From JAAYUH01 sp964640995 (GTDB lineage Bacteria; Caldisericota; Caldisericia; B22-G15), in the NCBI GenBank assembly GCA_964640995.1, contig CAZXJJ010000002.1, positions 1 through 64,000 of the forward strand: a stretch of DNA of 64,000 bases, written 5' to 3'. Of the stretch, positions 17,400 to 25,706 are shown piece after piece. A program made the translations under genes and the position numbers. The notes beneath the pieces were generated by a model. That model made no database searches, was not told where the DNA came from, and was given only the letters and a program-made list of their open reading frames with translations. The number at the start of each line of letters is the position of its first letter. Within the stretch, counting starts at the first letter, position 1.

Positions 17400-20333
17400 A
17401 TGAGAAAAATACTATTAATTTTAATTATTTTATTAATATCATTTGGGATATTTAGTTTTGAAAAATCTTTCTCACAGGATAATATTAAAGTTTTTGGATA
17501 TGGACCACAAAATAAAAACTTTTATTCTGTTAAAGACGTTAAATATTTCAATGAGAAATTTTTTGTTCTTGATTCAATGCATTTTAGAGTTTTGATATTT
17601 GATAAAAATTTTAATCTACTCCTTAGTTTCGGTGGTTTTGGTGAATCTTTGAATACATTTGTAAATCCATCATCAATTCTTGTCGATGAAGACTTTATTT
17701 ATGTTTGTGACCTTGCTTCAGGTAAAGTTAAAGTTTTTAGACATAGTGGAGAATTTGCTGGTTTCTTTATTGAATATCCAAAGATGATGCCAACATCAAT
17801 TGCAATGGATTCAAATTTTAACATATGGATAACAGATAGAAGAGATGATACAGTTAAAGTTTTTTCAATTGATAATGAATTAAAAATGATAGTTGGAAAA
17901 AGTGGAAGTGGTAAAAAAGAGTTTAAAACCCCTCTTGATGTTTTGATTTATGAAGATAAAGTTTATGTTCTTGATTCAGGAAATGCAAGAGTCCAAGTTT
18001 TTAACTTAAAGGGAAATTATCTTTTTGATTTTGGAACACCTGGTCTTGATGATGGAAAATTATATTCTCCTACATCTTTCTCTTTTGATAAAAACGGAAA
18101 CTTATGGATTGTTGAAAATTTAACTGGAAGAATTCAAATTTTTGATAAAAATGGAAATTTCATAAAAAAAGTAAAAGAGGATTTTGGGAAACTTGAATGT
18201 ATTGAAAAATTTGAAAATTTCATGATAGTTTACAATTCCTTAGATGAGAAAATTTATATTCTTGATTTAAATGGAAATGTTATTAATAATATTGGAGATG
18301 ATATTAAATCACCACTCTATTTTCCTCAAAGTGTATCTATACTAAGTGATGGAACACTTGTTGTTGTAAACTCTGGAACTTCAACAATTTCTCTTTTTGA
18401 TAAAGATGGAAAATTTATCAAATCTTTCTCTTCCTTTGGTGCAGCACCTGGAAAAATTCAATATCCTCTTGGAGCTGCAGTGAACTCAAAAGATGAAATT
18501 TTTGTTTTGGATAGTGGGAGTCATGTTGTTGAAGTTTATGATAAAGAAGGAAAATACCTTAGGTCATTTGGAAGAATGGGAGGGGCTGATGGAGAGTTTA
18601 ATTATCCACTCTCAATTGCAATTGGAAGTGATAATTGGTCTTATGTAACAGATTATAATGCGAGAGTTCAAGTTTTTGATGAAAATGGAAAATTTAAATT
18701 CAAATTTGGAGGAATTGGTTCAGGAGATGGTCAATTTACAAAAACTTCTTCCATTACTCTTGATAAATATGGAATCTCTGGATATGGTCCAAGGGGAATA
18801 ACAGTTCTTGATGATGTTTATAAAATTTATGTTTGTGATACTTTTGGAAATAGAGTTCATATTTTTGATAAGAGTGGAAAATTTATAAAAAGTTTTGGAA
18901 AAGAGATTCTTTCTTATCCAGTTTCAATTTCAAGATATAGTGAAAATGAACTTGTTGTATTAAGTGAGGGTGGAAGATTAGATTTCTTTACTCTTGATGG
19001 AGTTTATACAAGGTCTTTTGGAGAAGTAGGAGGTCCATTTTTAAGATTTATAACTCAAAATTTTGATGAAAACTTTTATAAAAAAGATCCCGCTAAATTT
19101 TTAAAACCAGAAGGAGTTTTTGTAAAAGATAGAACAATTTATGTTTCTGATACATTTAATCATAGAATTCAGGTTATAAAATTTTCTCAAATTGAATTGA
19201 GTAAAAATAAATTTGATTTTGAAGAGGTTGAAAAAGGAGAAATTTTAAGATTTAAATTTACAATTCAGGGCAAAGGAAGAATTATTGTACCAGAATATAT
19301 AAAACTTAACAATTATGAATTTGATGGAAAAGAAGAGATAGATGGAACAATTGATACTTCAATTTTCAATGAGGGAGATAAGATTTTAGACAAAATTAAA
19401 ATATACTCTTTTGATGATTACAAAGAAATTGAAATAAGATTTTCTATCAAGAAAGATACAATTCCTCCAGAAATAATTTTTAATATTGAAAATAATTTAA
19501 TAACAAATAAGATTGAACTTTTTATTGAAGGAAAAACAGAGTTAAATGCAAGAGTTCTATTTGATAACAAAGAGATTGAATTAAAAGAAGATGGTTCATT
19601 TAAAGTTTTTACTAAACTAAATGAAGGAGATAATATCTTTAAATTTACTGCAATTGATAAAGCAGGAAATAGAAAAGATTATTCAATAAAAATTATAAGG
19701 GACACAACTCCACCAATATTAACTCTTAACATTCCATCAATTTATAAAGTAACAACAGAAACATTTACTATTTCAGGAAAAACCGAAAAAGATGCAATAG
19801 TTATTATAAATGGAGTTGAAGTTAAACCAAGAGAAGATGGTACTTTCTTTAAAGATTTTCCATTAACACCTGGTTATAACAAATTTGAAATAAGAGCAGT
19901 TGACTTAGCTGGAAATGAGATAAAAGCAACAAGAGCAGTGTATAGAATTGAAAAGAAAGAAATTGTTCTTTATATTGGAAAGACAACCTCTTTTGTTAAT
20001 GGAAAAGAGATTAAACTTGATACTGCACCATTTATAAGAAATGGAAGAACTTATGTTCCTTTAAGATTCATTTCTGAATCAATTGGTGGAACAGTTATTT
20101 GGGATGGAAATGAGAAAAAGGTTATGATAACTCTTTATGACACATCTTTAACAATGTGGATTAATAAATTAAATTATTATGTAAATTCTGTTCCATTTAT
20201 GATGGATTCACCACCACTTCTTCTTCCTCCAGGAAGAGTTTTCGTTCCAATTAGAGTTGTTTCAGAATCTCTTGGTGCAAGTGTCTTGTGGGATGAAAAA
20301 GAAAAGAAAATTACAATTTTATATCCAAAATAA
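17400..20333 (+). CDS. Secreted NHL beta-propeller protein with Ig-like and copper-amine-oxidase-N-like domains
   Basis: The 977-aa protein begins with a Sec signal peptide (MRKILLILIILLISFGIFSF). Residues ~30-600 hold repeated NHL units, recognisable as 'VFDKNGKFIKSFG..G..DGEF.YP..IA' cycles with 'YVCDxFNxRVQVF' strands, enough for more than one propeller. Residues ~620-860 are two Ig-like units with 'DTTPPxLTLNIP' and 'DGTFxxxxPLTPGxNKFEI.AVDLAGN' patterns. Residues ~862-977 form a Cu-amine-oxidase N-terminal-like domain: PFIRNGRTYVPLRFISESIG, repeated as RVFVPIRVVSESLGASVLWD, a module often used for surface attachment. It is likely extracellular or surface-bound; NHL propellers bind proteins, sugars or other ligands. 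Function unknown. Confidence 0.85.
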   Translation: MRKILLILIILLISFGIFSFEKSFSQDNIKVFGYGPQNKNFYSVKDVKYFNEKFFVLDSMHFRVLIFDKNFNLLLSFGGFGESLNTFVNPSSILVDEDFIYVCDLASGKVKVFRHSGEFAGFFIEYPKMMPTSIAMDSNFNIWITDRRDDTVKVFSIDNELKMIVGKSGSGKKEFKTPLDVLIYEDKVYVLDSGNARVQVFNLKGNYLFDFGTPGLDDGKLYSPTSFSFDKNGNLWIVENLTGRIQIFDKNGNFIKKVKEDFGKLECIEKFENFMIVYNSLDEKIYILDLNGNVINNIGDDIKSPLYFPQSVSILSDGTLVVVNSGTSTISLFDKDGKFIKSFSSFGAAPGKIQYPLGAAVNSKDEIFVLDSGSHVVEVYDKEGKYLRSFGRMGGADGEFNYPLSIAIGSDNWSYVTDYNARVQVFDENGKFKFKFGGIGSGDGQFTKTSSITLDKYGISGYGPRGITVLDDVYKIYVCDTFGNRVHIFDKSGKFIKSFGKEILSYPVSISRYSENELVVLSEGGRLDFFTLDGVYTRSFGEVGGPFLRFITQNFDENFYKKDPAKFLKPEGVFVKDRTIYVSDTFNHRIQVIKFSQIELSKNKFDFEEVEKGEILRFKFTIQGKGRIIVPEYIKLNNYEFDGKEEIDGTIDTSIFNEGDKILDKIKIYSFDDYKEIEIRFSIKKDTIPPEIIFNIENNLITNKIELFIEGKTELNARVLFDNKEIELKEDGSFKVFTKLNEGDNIFKFTAIDKAGNRKDYSIKIIRDTTPPILTLNIPSIYKVTTETFTISGKTEKDAIVIINGVEVKPREDGTFFKDFPLTPGYNKFEIRAVDLAGNEIKATRAVYRIEKKEIVLYIGKTTSFVNGKEIKLDTAPFIRNGRTYVPLRFISESIGGTVIWDGNEKKVMITLYDTSLTMWINKLNYYVNSVPFMMDSPPLLLPPGRVFVPIRVVSESLGASVLWDEKEKKITILYPK

Positions 20334-20391
20334 AAGAAAAAAGTATTTTATGAAAAATTTAATAAATACTAAAATATCAACAAAATTTTTT

Positions 20392-20429
20392 AAATCAATA
20401 TTTATTGATTTCCCGCCATACGGTCAATA
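20392..20429. promoter_or_regulatory. Palindrome and repeated TCAATA half-sites (operator-like)
   Basis: AAATCAATA at 20392-20400 and TATTGATTT at 20403-20411 form a perfect 9-bp inverted repeat around TT. A third half-site, TCAATA, follows at 20424-20429, so TATTGA (20403-20408) can also pair with it across a G+C-rich spacer, TTTCCCGCCATACGG. The element ends 12 nt before ATG 20442. The layout suggests a dimeric regulator site, with no identity known. Confidence 0.5.
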
Positions 20430-20441
20430 ATTTAAAAAACT

Positions 20442-20789
20442 ATGAAAAAATTTATTAAAATTATAAAAAATTTATTAATTTATGTTTTGAAATTCTACAT
20501 TTTATTAACCCTTATTTTTACTCCATATTATCTTTATAGATTTTCTTATTTCAAATCAAGTTCATGTATTGATGTTTTTTTAAAACTTGATAAACATAAT
20601 ATAAAAATATACAAAAAAATAACAGATATTGATCTTAAATACATAAAAGGTTCAAAGTTTAATCAAACATATCCAATTTTTATTTATAGTAGTCCAGGAT
20701 ATGTAAAATTGGTAAAAGGTCCAAAATTAAAAATAAATAGTTGTGATAATCTTTATTCTAAATGTTATTGGGTTAATTTAAATTTATGA
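20442..20789 (+). CDS. Hypothetical protein with N-terminal membrane segment, possibly the front part of a broken gene
   Basis: The 115-aa protein starts with lysines and a hydrophobic stretch (about residues 10-33), consistent with a membrane anchor. The rest is polar with several Tyr, Lys and two Cys near the end. I recognise no family. Its TGA overlaps the next ATG (ATGA, 20786-20789). That could mean two coupled genes, or one gene split by a frameshift, since the next frame continues in similar style. Confidence 0.45.
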   Translation: MKKFIKIIKNLLIYVLKFYILLTLIFTPYYLYRFSYFKSSSCIDVFLKLDKHNIKIYKKITDIDLKYIKGSKFNQTYPIFIYSSPGYVKLVKGPKLKINSCDNLYSKCYWVNLNL

Positions 20790-21235
20790 CTTTTGTTTAT
20801 ATTCCAGATTTAAAAACATTTGGAAGTTATGGTATTACCTTTGTTTGTTTCAGTTATTCACCATATGAAACTTATTATGATTTGTATTATATAGATTATC
20901 ATTCTGTTCTTAATGATGTTAGAAAAATATTATATAAACCAAATGAAGTAAATGAAGACATATTAATCTAGAATTTAACAACTTGGCATGAAAATAATAT
21001 AACACCTGAAGATAAAAAATACATTGATTATGTGATTAATAAAATATTAAACTTTTTAAATGACAATGAAAAGATTAAGTTAAATTTCATAGAAGAGTAT
21101 ATTATTAAATTGAAATATTCTTTTTCAATTCCATTAGCAAATGAGGTTTGGTTTTTAGAAAAAATTGAAATACACCTATATTTGGTTAATTTTAATAGTA
21201 ATTTTGTTTATAAAACTTTGGATATCAAAAAATAA
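20786..21235 (+). pseudogene. Hypothetical gene with an in-frame TAG
   Basis: The frame from ATG 20786 reads 61 residues (MTFVYIPDLKTFGSYG start) to TAG at 20969-20971. The same frame then stays open through NLTTWHENNITPEDKKY and on to TAA at 21233-21235. Reading through would give one ~149-aa protein. Together with the preceding 115-aa frame this looks like a single decaying locus. No family recognised. Its end overlaps the convergent hydrolase gene by 11 nt. Confidence 0.45.
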
Positions 21236-22166
21236 AATTTAAACACTCTAATAACTCTTTTTCAAAATTTTTGGGTATTGAATGACCTAAATTTTCATTT
21301 TCAATAAACAAGGTTTTAAAACCTCTCTTGATTAGTTCATTATTTAGTTCATATGCAATTTTGTAGAAACTATCCTTTTTACCTACTATAAAAGAAAATT
21401 TATAGTTTTCTCCTTTAATAGAATCAAGAAGAGGAAAAAGATAATTTAAATCTCTAAATGCAGGAATAATTCCAATCCAACCCCTAATATTAATTAATTT
21501 TTTCAAATAAATTTCAAGAGAGATTCTTGCACCTTGAGAAGCGCCTGAAATTATAATTTCTTGATTATTTATATTTTTATATTTCTCTAAAACTTCTTTT
21601 AATATTTCAATAATTTCCTTATAAGAGGTTTCAGGATCATCCCAAGAATATCCATCAAAAGATGTTTTTATAGGAGATTGAGGAAAAAGTAAATAGAAAT
21701 GTTTCTTTATGTTTTCAATTTCAAAATATTTTGAAAAATCATAAATGTTTGAATCTCTTGGATGAAGAAAAATAAGAATAGGATAATTATTATTCTTATC
21801 AAAATCAATCGGTTCAAAAATTAGAAATTCTCTTTTGATTAATTTCTTTTCTTTTTCTTCTATTTCTCTAATTTTTTCAATGATTTCTTTAAACTCAATA
21901 CTATCTCTAATTAAATCGAAATCTTTTTCATAACTTAAAGTATTTACTGACCACCAGAAACCAAAATTAAGTGCTTCATTTAGAGTTTTAATTGCTTCAT
22001 CTTTTTTATTTAAAACACTCAATAAACATGCTTCATAATAATATAATCTCGAAAGAAGTTTCAAGTAATTTATTTTATTTTCTTTTAAAAATAAAAGGGC
22101 TCCTTCATATTTACCTTCTCTATATAATGAAAAAACCCTTTCCATTATTTCTTTAAAGTTTGACAT
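21225..22166 (-). CDS. Alpha/beta hydrolase with N-terminal TPR-like repeat
   Basis: The 313-aa protein starts with a helical repeat region (residues ~1-95: YREGKYEGALLFL, then NKKDEAIKTLNEAL), as in TPR proteins that carry a C-terminal esterase. From about 115 it is an alpha/beta hydrolase of the phospholipase/carboxylesterase type: LIFLHPRDSN (oxyanion region), ISGASQGARIS with the nucleophile Ser, FIVGKKDSF (acid region) and ENLGHSIP with the catalytic His. It is probably a cytoplasmic esterase of unknown substrate. It is the last gene of the minus-strand operon that begins at 25628, 2 bp after ndk. Confidence 0.75.
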   Translation of the reverse strand: MSNFKEIMERVFSLYREGKYEGALLFLKENKINYLKLLSRLYYYEACLLSVLNKKDEAIKTLNEALNFGFWWSVNTLSYEKDFDLIRDSIEFKEIIEKIREIEEKEKKLIKREFLIFEPIDFDKNNNYPILIFLHPRDSNIYDFSKYFEIENIKKHFYLLFPQSPIKTSFDGYSWDDPETSYKEIIEILKEVLEKYKNINNQEIIISGASQGARISLEIYLKKLINIRGWIGIIPAFRDLNYLFPLLDSIKGENYKFSFIVGKKDSFYKIAYELNNELIKRGFKTLFIENENLGHSIPKNFEKELLECLNFIF

Positions 22167-22168
22167 AT

Positions 22169-22573
22169 TTAATCTTCTCCAAAAATAACTTTTTTTTCAA
22201 ATTCAAAATTTTCTTTTGAATCCGATGCATGAACCAAATTTTCAGTAAGTCCAATTGCAAGGTCTCCCCTAATTGAACCCATTTCTCTCTCTTCGGGTTT
22301 TGTTGCTCCAATTAGTTTTCTCATGAGTAAAATTGCATTTTCTCCCTCAACTTCAATAGCAAGAATCGGTCCTGATGTAATAAATTTTATCAAATCTTCA
22401 AAGAAACCTTTTCCTTTATGTACTTCATACAATTTTTCTGCTTTTTCTCTTGAAAGACATTCAAACTTCATATTAACAATTTTAAAGCCCTTCATTTCAA
22501 GTCTTTTAATTATTTCTCCAACAAGACCTCTTTTAAATGCATCAGGTTTTAAAATTAAGAGTGTTTTTTCCAT
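22169..22573 (-). CDS. ndk: Nucleoside diphosphate kinase
   Basis: The 134-aa protein matches NDK along its length: TLLILKPDAFKRGLVGEII at the start, GPILAIEVEGENAI, MGSIRGDLA, and NLVHASDSKENF with the catalytic His (usual NxxHgSDS). It transfers gamma-phosphate between nucleoside triphosphates and diphosphates. GGAGGG lies before the start on the minus strand. Its position among cell-surface and phosphoribosyltransferase genes looks like operon packing rather than a pathway link. Confidence 0.95.
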   Translation of the reverse strand: MEKTLLILKPDAFKRGLVGEIIKRLEMKGFKIVNMKFECLSREKAEKLYEVHKGKGFFEDLIKFITSGPILAIEVEGENAILLMRKLIGATKPEEREMGSIRGDLAIGLTENLVHASDSKENFEFEKKVIFGED

Positions 22574-22585
22574 TTAAATCCCTCC

Positions 22586-23206
22586 TTAAAAATTTAAAAT
22601 TGCTTTTGAAAATACAAGAGAAGTAATTTCTACTCCACTATTCATTAATAATTTTTCACACTCTCTTAATGTTGAGCCAGTTGTATAAACATCATCTATT
22701 AAAAGAATTTTACTTCCATTAATTAAGTTTTTATAATCTTTTCTTAAAACAAATGCATCAACTGGATTTGTGTATCTTTCTTTTAAAGGAAGAATTGTCT
22801 GACTTTTAATTTTTTTATTTTTCGCAATAAATTCAATAAATTTAATTTTTCTTTTTTTAGCAAATTCCTTTGAAAAAATTTCCAAATGTTCTGGAATAAA
22901 AGAAAAGAAATTAAGAGATGGAACAGTAGTTATATAATCAAAATCTTCTTTTAATAAAAAAAGTGTTTCATTTAATAAATAATTTGTTATTGATAAATAT
23001 TTTTTATTTTTCAAATAATTAATTAAAATTTCACCTTCTTTGTTATAGATTGTAAGAAAATACAATTTATTTTTCAGTTGAGTTTTTGAAATTCCTCTAA
23101 CAAAAAGTTTTTTTCTACAATCAGAACATATTGTTCCATCATACTCTTTTCCACAATAAATACATTCATTTATAAAAATAAATGGTAAGATATTAAGAGG
23201 TCTCAT
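22586..23206 (-). CDS. ComF-family amidophosphoribosyltransferase-like protein
   Basis: The 206-aa protein has an N-terminal zinc-ribbon-like CIYCGKEYDGTICSDCRK and a C-terminal PRTase fold, with the PRPP loop ILLIDDVYTTGSTLRE and a conserved LPLKERYTNPVDAF segment. In competent bacteria ComFC is needed for DNA uptake, but ComF homologues are widespread and often of undefined role. The start overlaps the end of the csaB-like gene by 14 nt. No other competence gene is in the window. Confidence 0.85.
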   Translation of the reverse strand: MRPLNILPFIFINECIYCGKEYDGTICSDCRKKLFVRGISKTQLKNKLYFLTIYNKEGEILINYLKNKKYLSITNYLLNETLFLLKEDFDYITTVPSLNFFSFIPEHLEIFSKEFAKKRKIKFIEFIAKNKKIKSQTILPLKERYTNPVDAFVLRKDYKNLINGSKILLIDDVYTTGSTLRECEKLLMNSGVEITSLVFSKAILNF

Positions 23207-24194
23207 TTTTAATAAATTCAGATGTTTTTTTAAATGAAAAATTAACCTTTTCTTTTAACTCTTTTTTCTTTTCGGATAAAATATTTTTAAGATAATCCAT
23301 CATTTCAAAATACCTTAAAAATTTTTCTAACCAAATATTTATGTCTTCTTCTGAATAAATTAAATTTTCTAATCCTATTTCTTTTACTAATTTTTCAACT
23401 TTTATATCATAAACTAAACCAATAAATGGAGTTTCAGTTAAAATTGAGAATATTATAGAATGATACCTTGTTCCAATTAAAAACTTCACTTTACCTATCT
23501 CTTCTATAATTTTAATTGGATCATCAGAATAGAAATAAGGGAGTTCAAGTTTTTTTGCTAAATCTATCTCTTCTTTTGAAAAAACTATAAATTCTAAATC
23601 AAAATCTACTCTTTCTTTTATCTTTTCTATGAAATTTTTAAATTTATTTAAATCTAATTTATCAAAGTTTCTTAAAGAAATACCAATTTTATTTTCCTTT
23701 TCAACTGTGGAAATATCTAAATAAAAAGAAGAATCAGAAGATAAATATTTATTATTTAAATCTTTAAAAAAATCAAATGAATATGAATCTCTAAAAAATA
23801 TAAGATCACAATTCTTAAGTGTTTTATGTAATAATTTTTTAGATTTTTCTCTTATAATTGGTCCAATTCCAACATTTAATAAAATAACCTTCTTTTCTAA
23901 GAATTTCATAAATTTTATTAAAAAAATATAATAAACTAAACTTCTGAAACTTGTTTTATCCTGAAAAAGACCCCCTCCACCTAAAATAAACACATTAATT
24001 TTTTTTCTTTTTTTATAAATTTCAAAAAAGTTATATCTATTTATGCATTCTTCATTAAAAATTTGTATACCCTTATTTGTAAGAATTATTGGTTTAAAGT
24101 CCTCTTTTTTTAAAAAAATAATTTCTGAAATTAGTATTGCATCATCTCCGATGTTTCCAAATCCAAAATATCCACCTAAAAGGACTTTTTCCAT
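23193..24194 (-). CDS. csaB: CsaB-type polysaccharide pyruvyl transferase
   Basis: The 333-aa protein begins GGYFGFGNIGDDAILISEI, the characteristic start of the polysaccharide pyruvyl transferase family, and has FILGGGGLFQD and FLIGTRYHSIIFS. CsaB adds ketal pyruvate to a secondary cell-wall polysaccharide, which in many bacteria anchors S-layer (SLH) proteins. It follows two TagA/WecB-type glycosyltransferase genes, the usual neighbourhood, and overlaps the upstream one by 19 nt. Confidence 0.88.
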   Translation of the reverse strand: MEKVLLGGYFGFGNIGDDAILISEIIFLKKEDFKPIILTNKGIQIFNEECINRYNFFEIYKKRKKINVFILGGGGLFQDKTSFRSLVYYIFLIKFMKFLEKKVILLNVGIGPIIREKSKKLLHKTLKNCDLIFFRDSYSFDFFKDLNNKYLSSDSSFYLDISTVEKENKIGISLRNFDKLDLNKFKNFIEKIKERVDFDLEFIVFSKEEIDLAKKLELPYFYSDDPIKIIEEIGKVKFLIGTRYHSIIFSILTETPFIGLVYDIKVEKLVKEIGLENLIYSEEDINIWLEKFLRYFEMMDYLKNILSEKKKELKEKVNFSFKKTSEFIKNETS

Positions 24195-24913
24195 CTTTCA
24201 ATAATAAGTTTATAAATAAATCTAAAAATTTTAAAAATTCTAAATATTCTCTTTGGCTCAATTAAAACTCTATAAAGCCACTCAAGACCTAATCTTTGAA
24301 TAAATTTTGGTGCCCTTCTTTTTTCTCCTGCCCAAATATCAAGTGTTCCACCAACTCCAATACAAACTCCAATATTTTTAAATCTTTCCTTATTTTTCCA
24401 AAGCCAAAGTTCTTGTTTTTCAGAGCCCATTCCAACAAGTAAAATTTCTGGATTTATCTTTTCAATTTCAGATATAATTTTTTCCTCATCTTCTTCATTA
24501 AAATAACCATTATAAGTTTTGACTATGTTTAAATTATTAAAAACTTTTTTTAAATTTTCCTTTGCTTTTTCACTGATACCCTCCTTTCCTCCAATTAGAA
24601 CAATTTTATAACCCTCATTATTTGCAATCTCCATTAATTTGTAAGAGATATCAATTCCTGGAATTCTTTCTTTAAGTGGAGTTTTTAAAATCTTAGATGC
24701 AAAAATAATTCCTATTCCATCTGGAATAATTAAATCTGCATTTTTTATAACTTCAAAAAATTTTTTATTTTCTAGCACCTTTGTTGCATTTTCAGAGTTT
24801 ATTGTAAAAATAAGATGAAATTTTTTCTCTTTTATAAATTGAATTAATTTCTCGAGCGCCTCTTTTTCTGTTAAGTTATCAATTTTAATTCCAAGAATAT
24901 TAACTTTTTCCAA
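24176..24913 (-). CDS. WecB/TagA/CpsF glycosyltransferase, copy 1
   Basis: The 245-aa GT26 protein has the family order: 'NILGIKIDNLTEKEALEKL' start, FTINSENATKVLENK, NADLIIPDGIGI with the conserved Asp, the KERIPGIDI loop, and a C-terminal WAGEKRRAPKFIQRLGLEW followed by a basic membrane-binding tail. Such enzymes transfer ManNAc or related sugars to undecaprenyl-linked GlcNAc in wall polymer synthesis. It is a tandem paralogue of the gene at 24900-25628 and overlaps it by 14 nt. Confidence 0.9.
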   Translation of the reverse strand: MEKVNILGIKIDNLTEKEALEKLIQFIKEKKFHLIFTINSENATKVLENKKFFEVIKNADLIIPDGIGIIFASKILKTPLKERIPGIDISYKLMEIANNEGYKIVLIGGKEGISEKAKENLKKVFNNLNIVKTYNGYFNEEDEEKIISEIEKINPEILLVGMGSEKQELWLWKNKERFKNIGVCIGVGGTLDIWAGEKRRAPKFIQRLGLEWLYRVLIEPKRIFRIFKIFRFIYKLIIERWKKSF

Positions 24914-25628
24914 ATTTTAATCTCTCCTTTAAAACTAAAAAAATGAATTTAAATAAAAGTAAAACTCTCGGGAATCTCTTTTTAGGTTCAAGAATAAATC
25001 TATACAACCATTCAAGACCAAGTTTTCTTATTATTTTTGGTGCTCTTTTTATTTTACCTGAAAAAACATCAAAACTTCCACCAACTCCAATAAATATTTT
25101 TGCATTTATATTTTTAAAATTATCAAATATAAAATATTCTTGCTTTGGACTTCCCATAGCAACAAAAAGTATGTCAAATTTTTTATCTTTCATATCATCT
25201 AAAATTTCTTCAGGTGAATTAAAAAAACCATTATGAAAGCCAGCGATATTTATTCCACTGTATTCTTTTTTTACTCTGCCAACAACTCCTCTAACACTTT
25301 CCTCTTTTGCTCCTAAAAAGTAAATTGAAAGATTTGCTCTATTTCCATATTCAAGAAGTGCTTCGTACATATCAATTCCAGTAATTCTCTCTTTAATCCC
25401 AATTCCTAAAATTTTGGATGCAACAACAATTCCATATCCATCAGGTAATAGTAAATCTGAGTTTTCTAAAATTTCTTTTAATTTTTTATCACTTAAACTT
25501 CTAACAATTTTTTCTGGATTGATTGCTGTTATAATTCTTTTTTTATCTTCTTTTAAAAAACCAATTATTTTTTCCTTTGTCTCTTCAAATGTTAAAGGAT
25601 ATAGATTATATCCTAAAAATTTCTTCAT
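24900..25628 (-). CDS. WecB/TagA/CpsF glycosyltransferase, copy 2
   Basis: The 242-aa GT26 paralogue has the same motifs as its neighbour (ITAINPEKIVRSL, NSDLLLPDGYGIV, KERITGIDMYEAL, FSGKIKRAPKIIRKLGLEW) but only moderate identity, so the duplication is not recent. Two adjacent TagA-like enzymes suggest two successive sugar transfers or different acceptors. It is first in the minus-strand operon. The upstream region holds a promoter with no ribosome site, and the divergent gene starts 78 bp away. Confidence 0.9.
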   Translation of the reverse strand: MKKFLGYNLYPLTFEETKEKIIGFLKEDKKRIITAINPEKIVRSLSDKKLKEILENSDLLLPDGYGIVVASKILGIGIKERITGIDMYEALLEYGNRANLSIYFLGAKEESVRGVVGRVKKEYSGINIAGFHNGFFNSPEEILDDMKDKKFDILFVAMGSPKQEYFIFDNFKNINAKIFIGVGGSFDVFSGKIKRAPKIIRKLGLEWLYRFILEPKKRFPRVLLLFKFIFLVLKERLKFGKS

Positions 25629-25636
25629 TTAAATGA

Positions 25637-25665
25637 AGTTTAACAAATATGTTTTATATTTTCAA
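25637..25665 (-). promoter_or_regulatory. Promoter for the TagA/CsaB operon, near-leaderless
   Basis: On the minus strand TTGAAA (25660-25665), a 17-nt spacer, then TAAACT (25637-25642) with extended TG. The -10 ends 8 nt before the ATG at 25628, and no Shine-Dalgarno intervenes. Confidence 0.55.
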
Positions 25666-25671
25666 CACATA

Positions 25672-25700
25672 TTGAAATGAAAATATGAATTATTTATAAT
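25672..25700 (+). promoter_or_regulatory. Promoter for 25707, leaderless
   Basis: TTGAAA at 25672-25677, a 17-nt spacer and a perfect TATAAT at 25695-25700. The ATG at 25707 is where transcription would be expected to begin. It lies back to back with the minus-strand promoter. Confidence 0.7.
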
Positions 25701-25706
25701 ATACAT

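Noticed and set aside
20342..20370. AGTATTT...AAATACT stem after the NHL gene as a terminator
   Set aside because: Seven A/T-rich pairs, a 15-nt loop and no following T-run on the plus strand.
22586..23206. ComF as evidence of a competence locus
   Set aside because: No comE, pil or dprA genes are nearby; ComF homologues are widespread outside competence systems.
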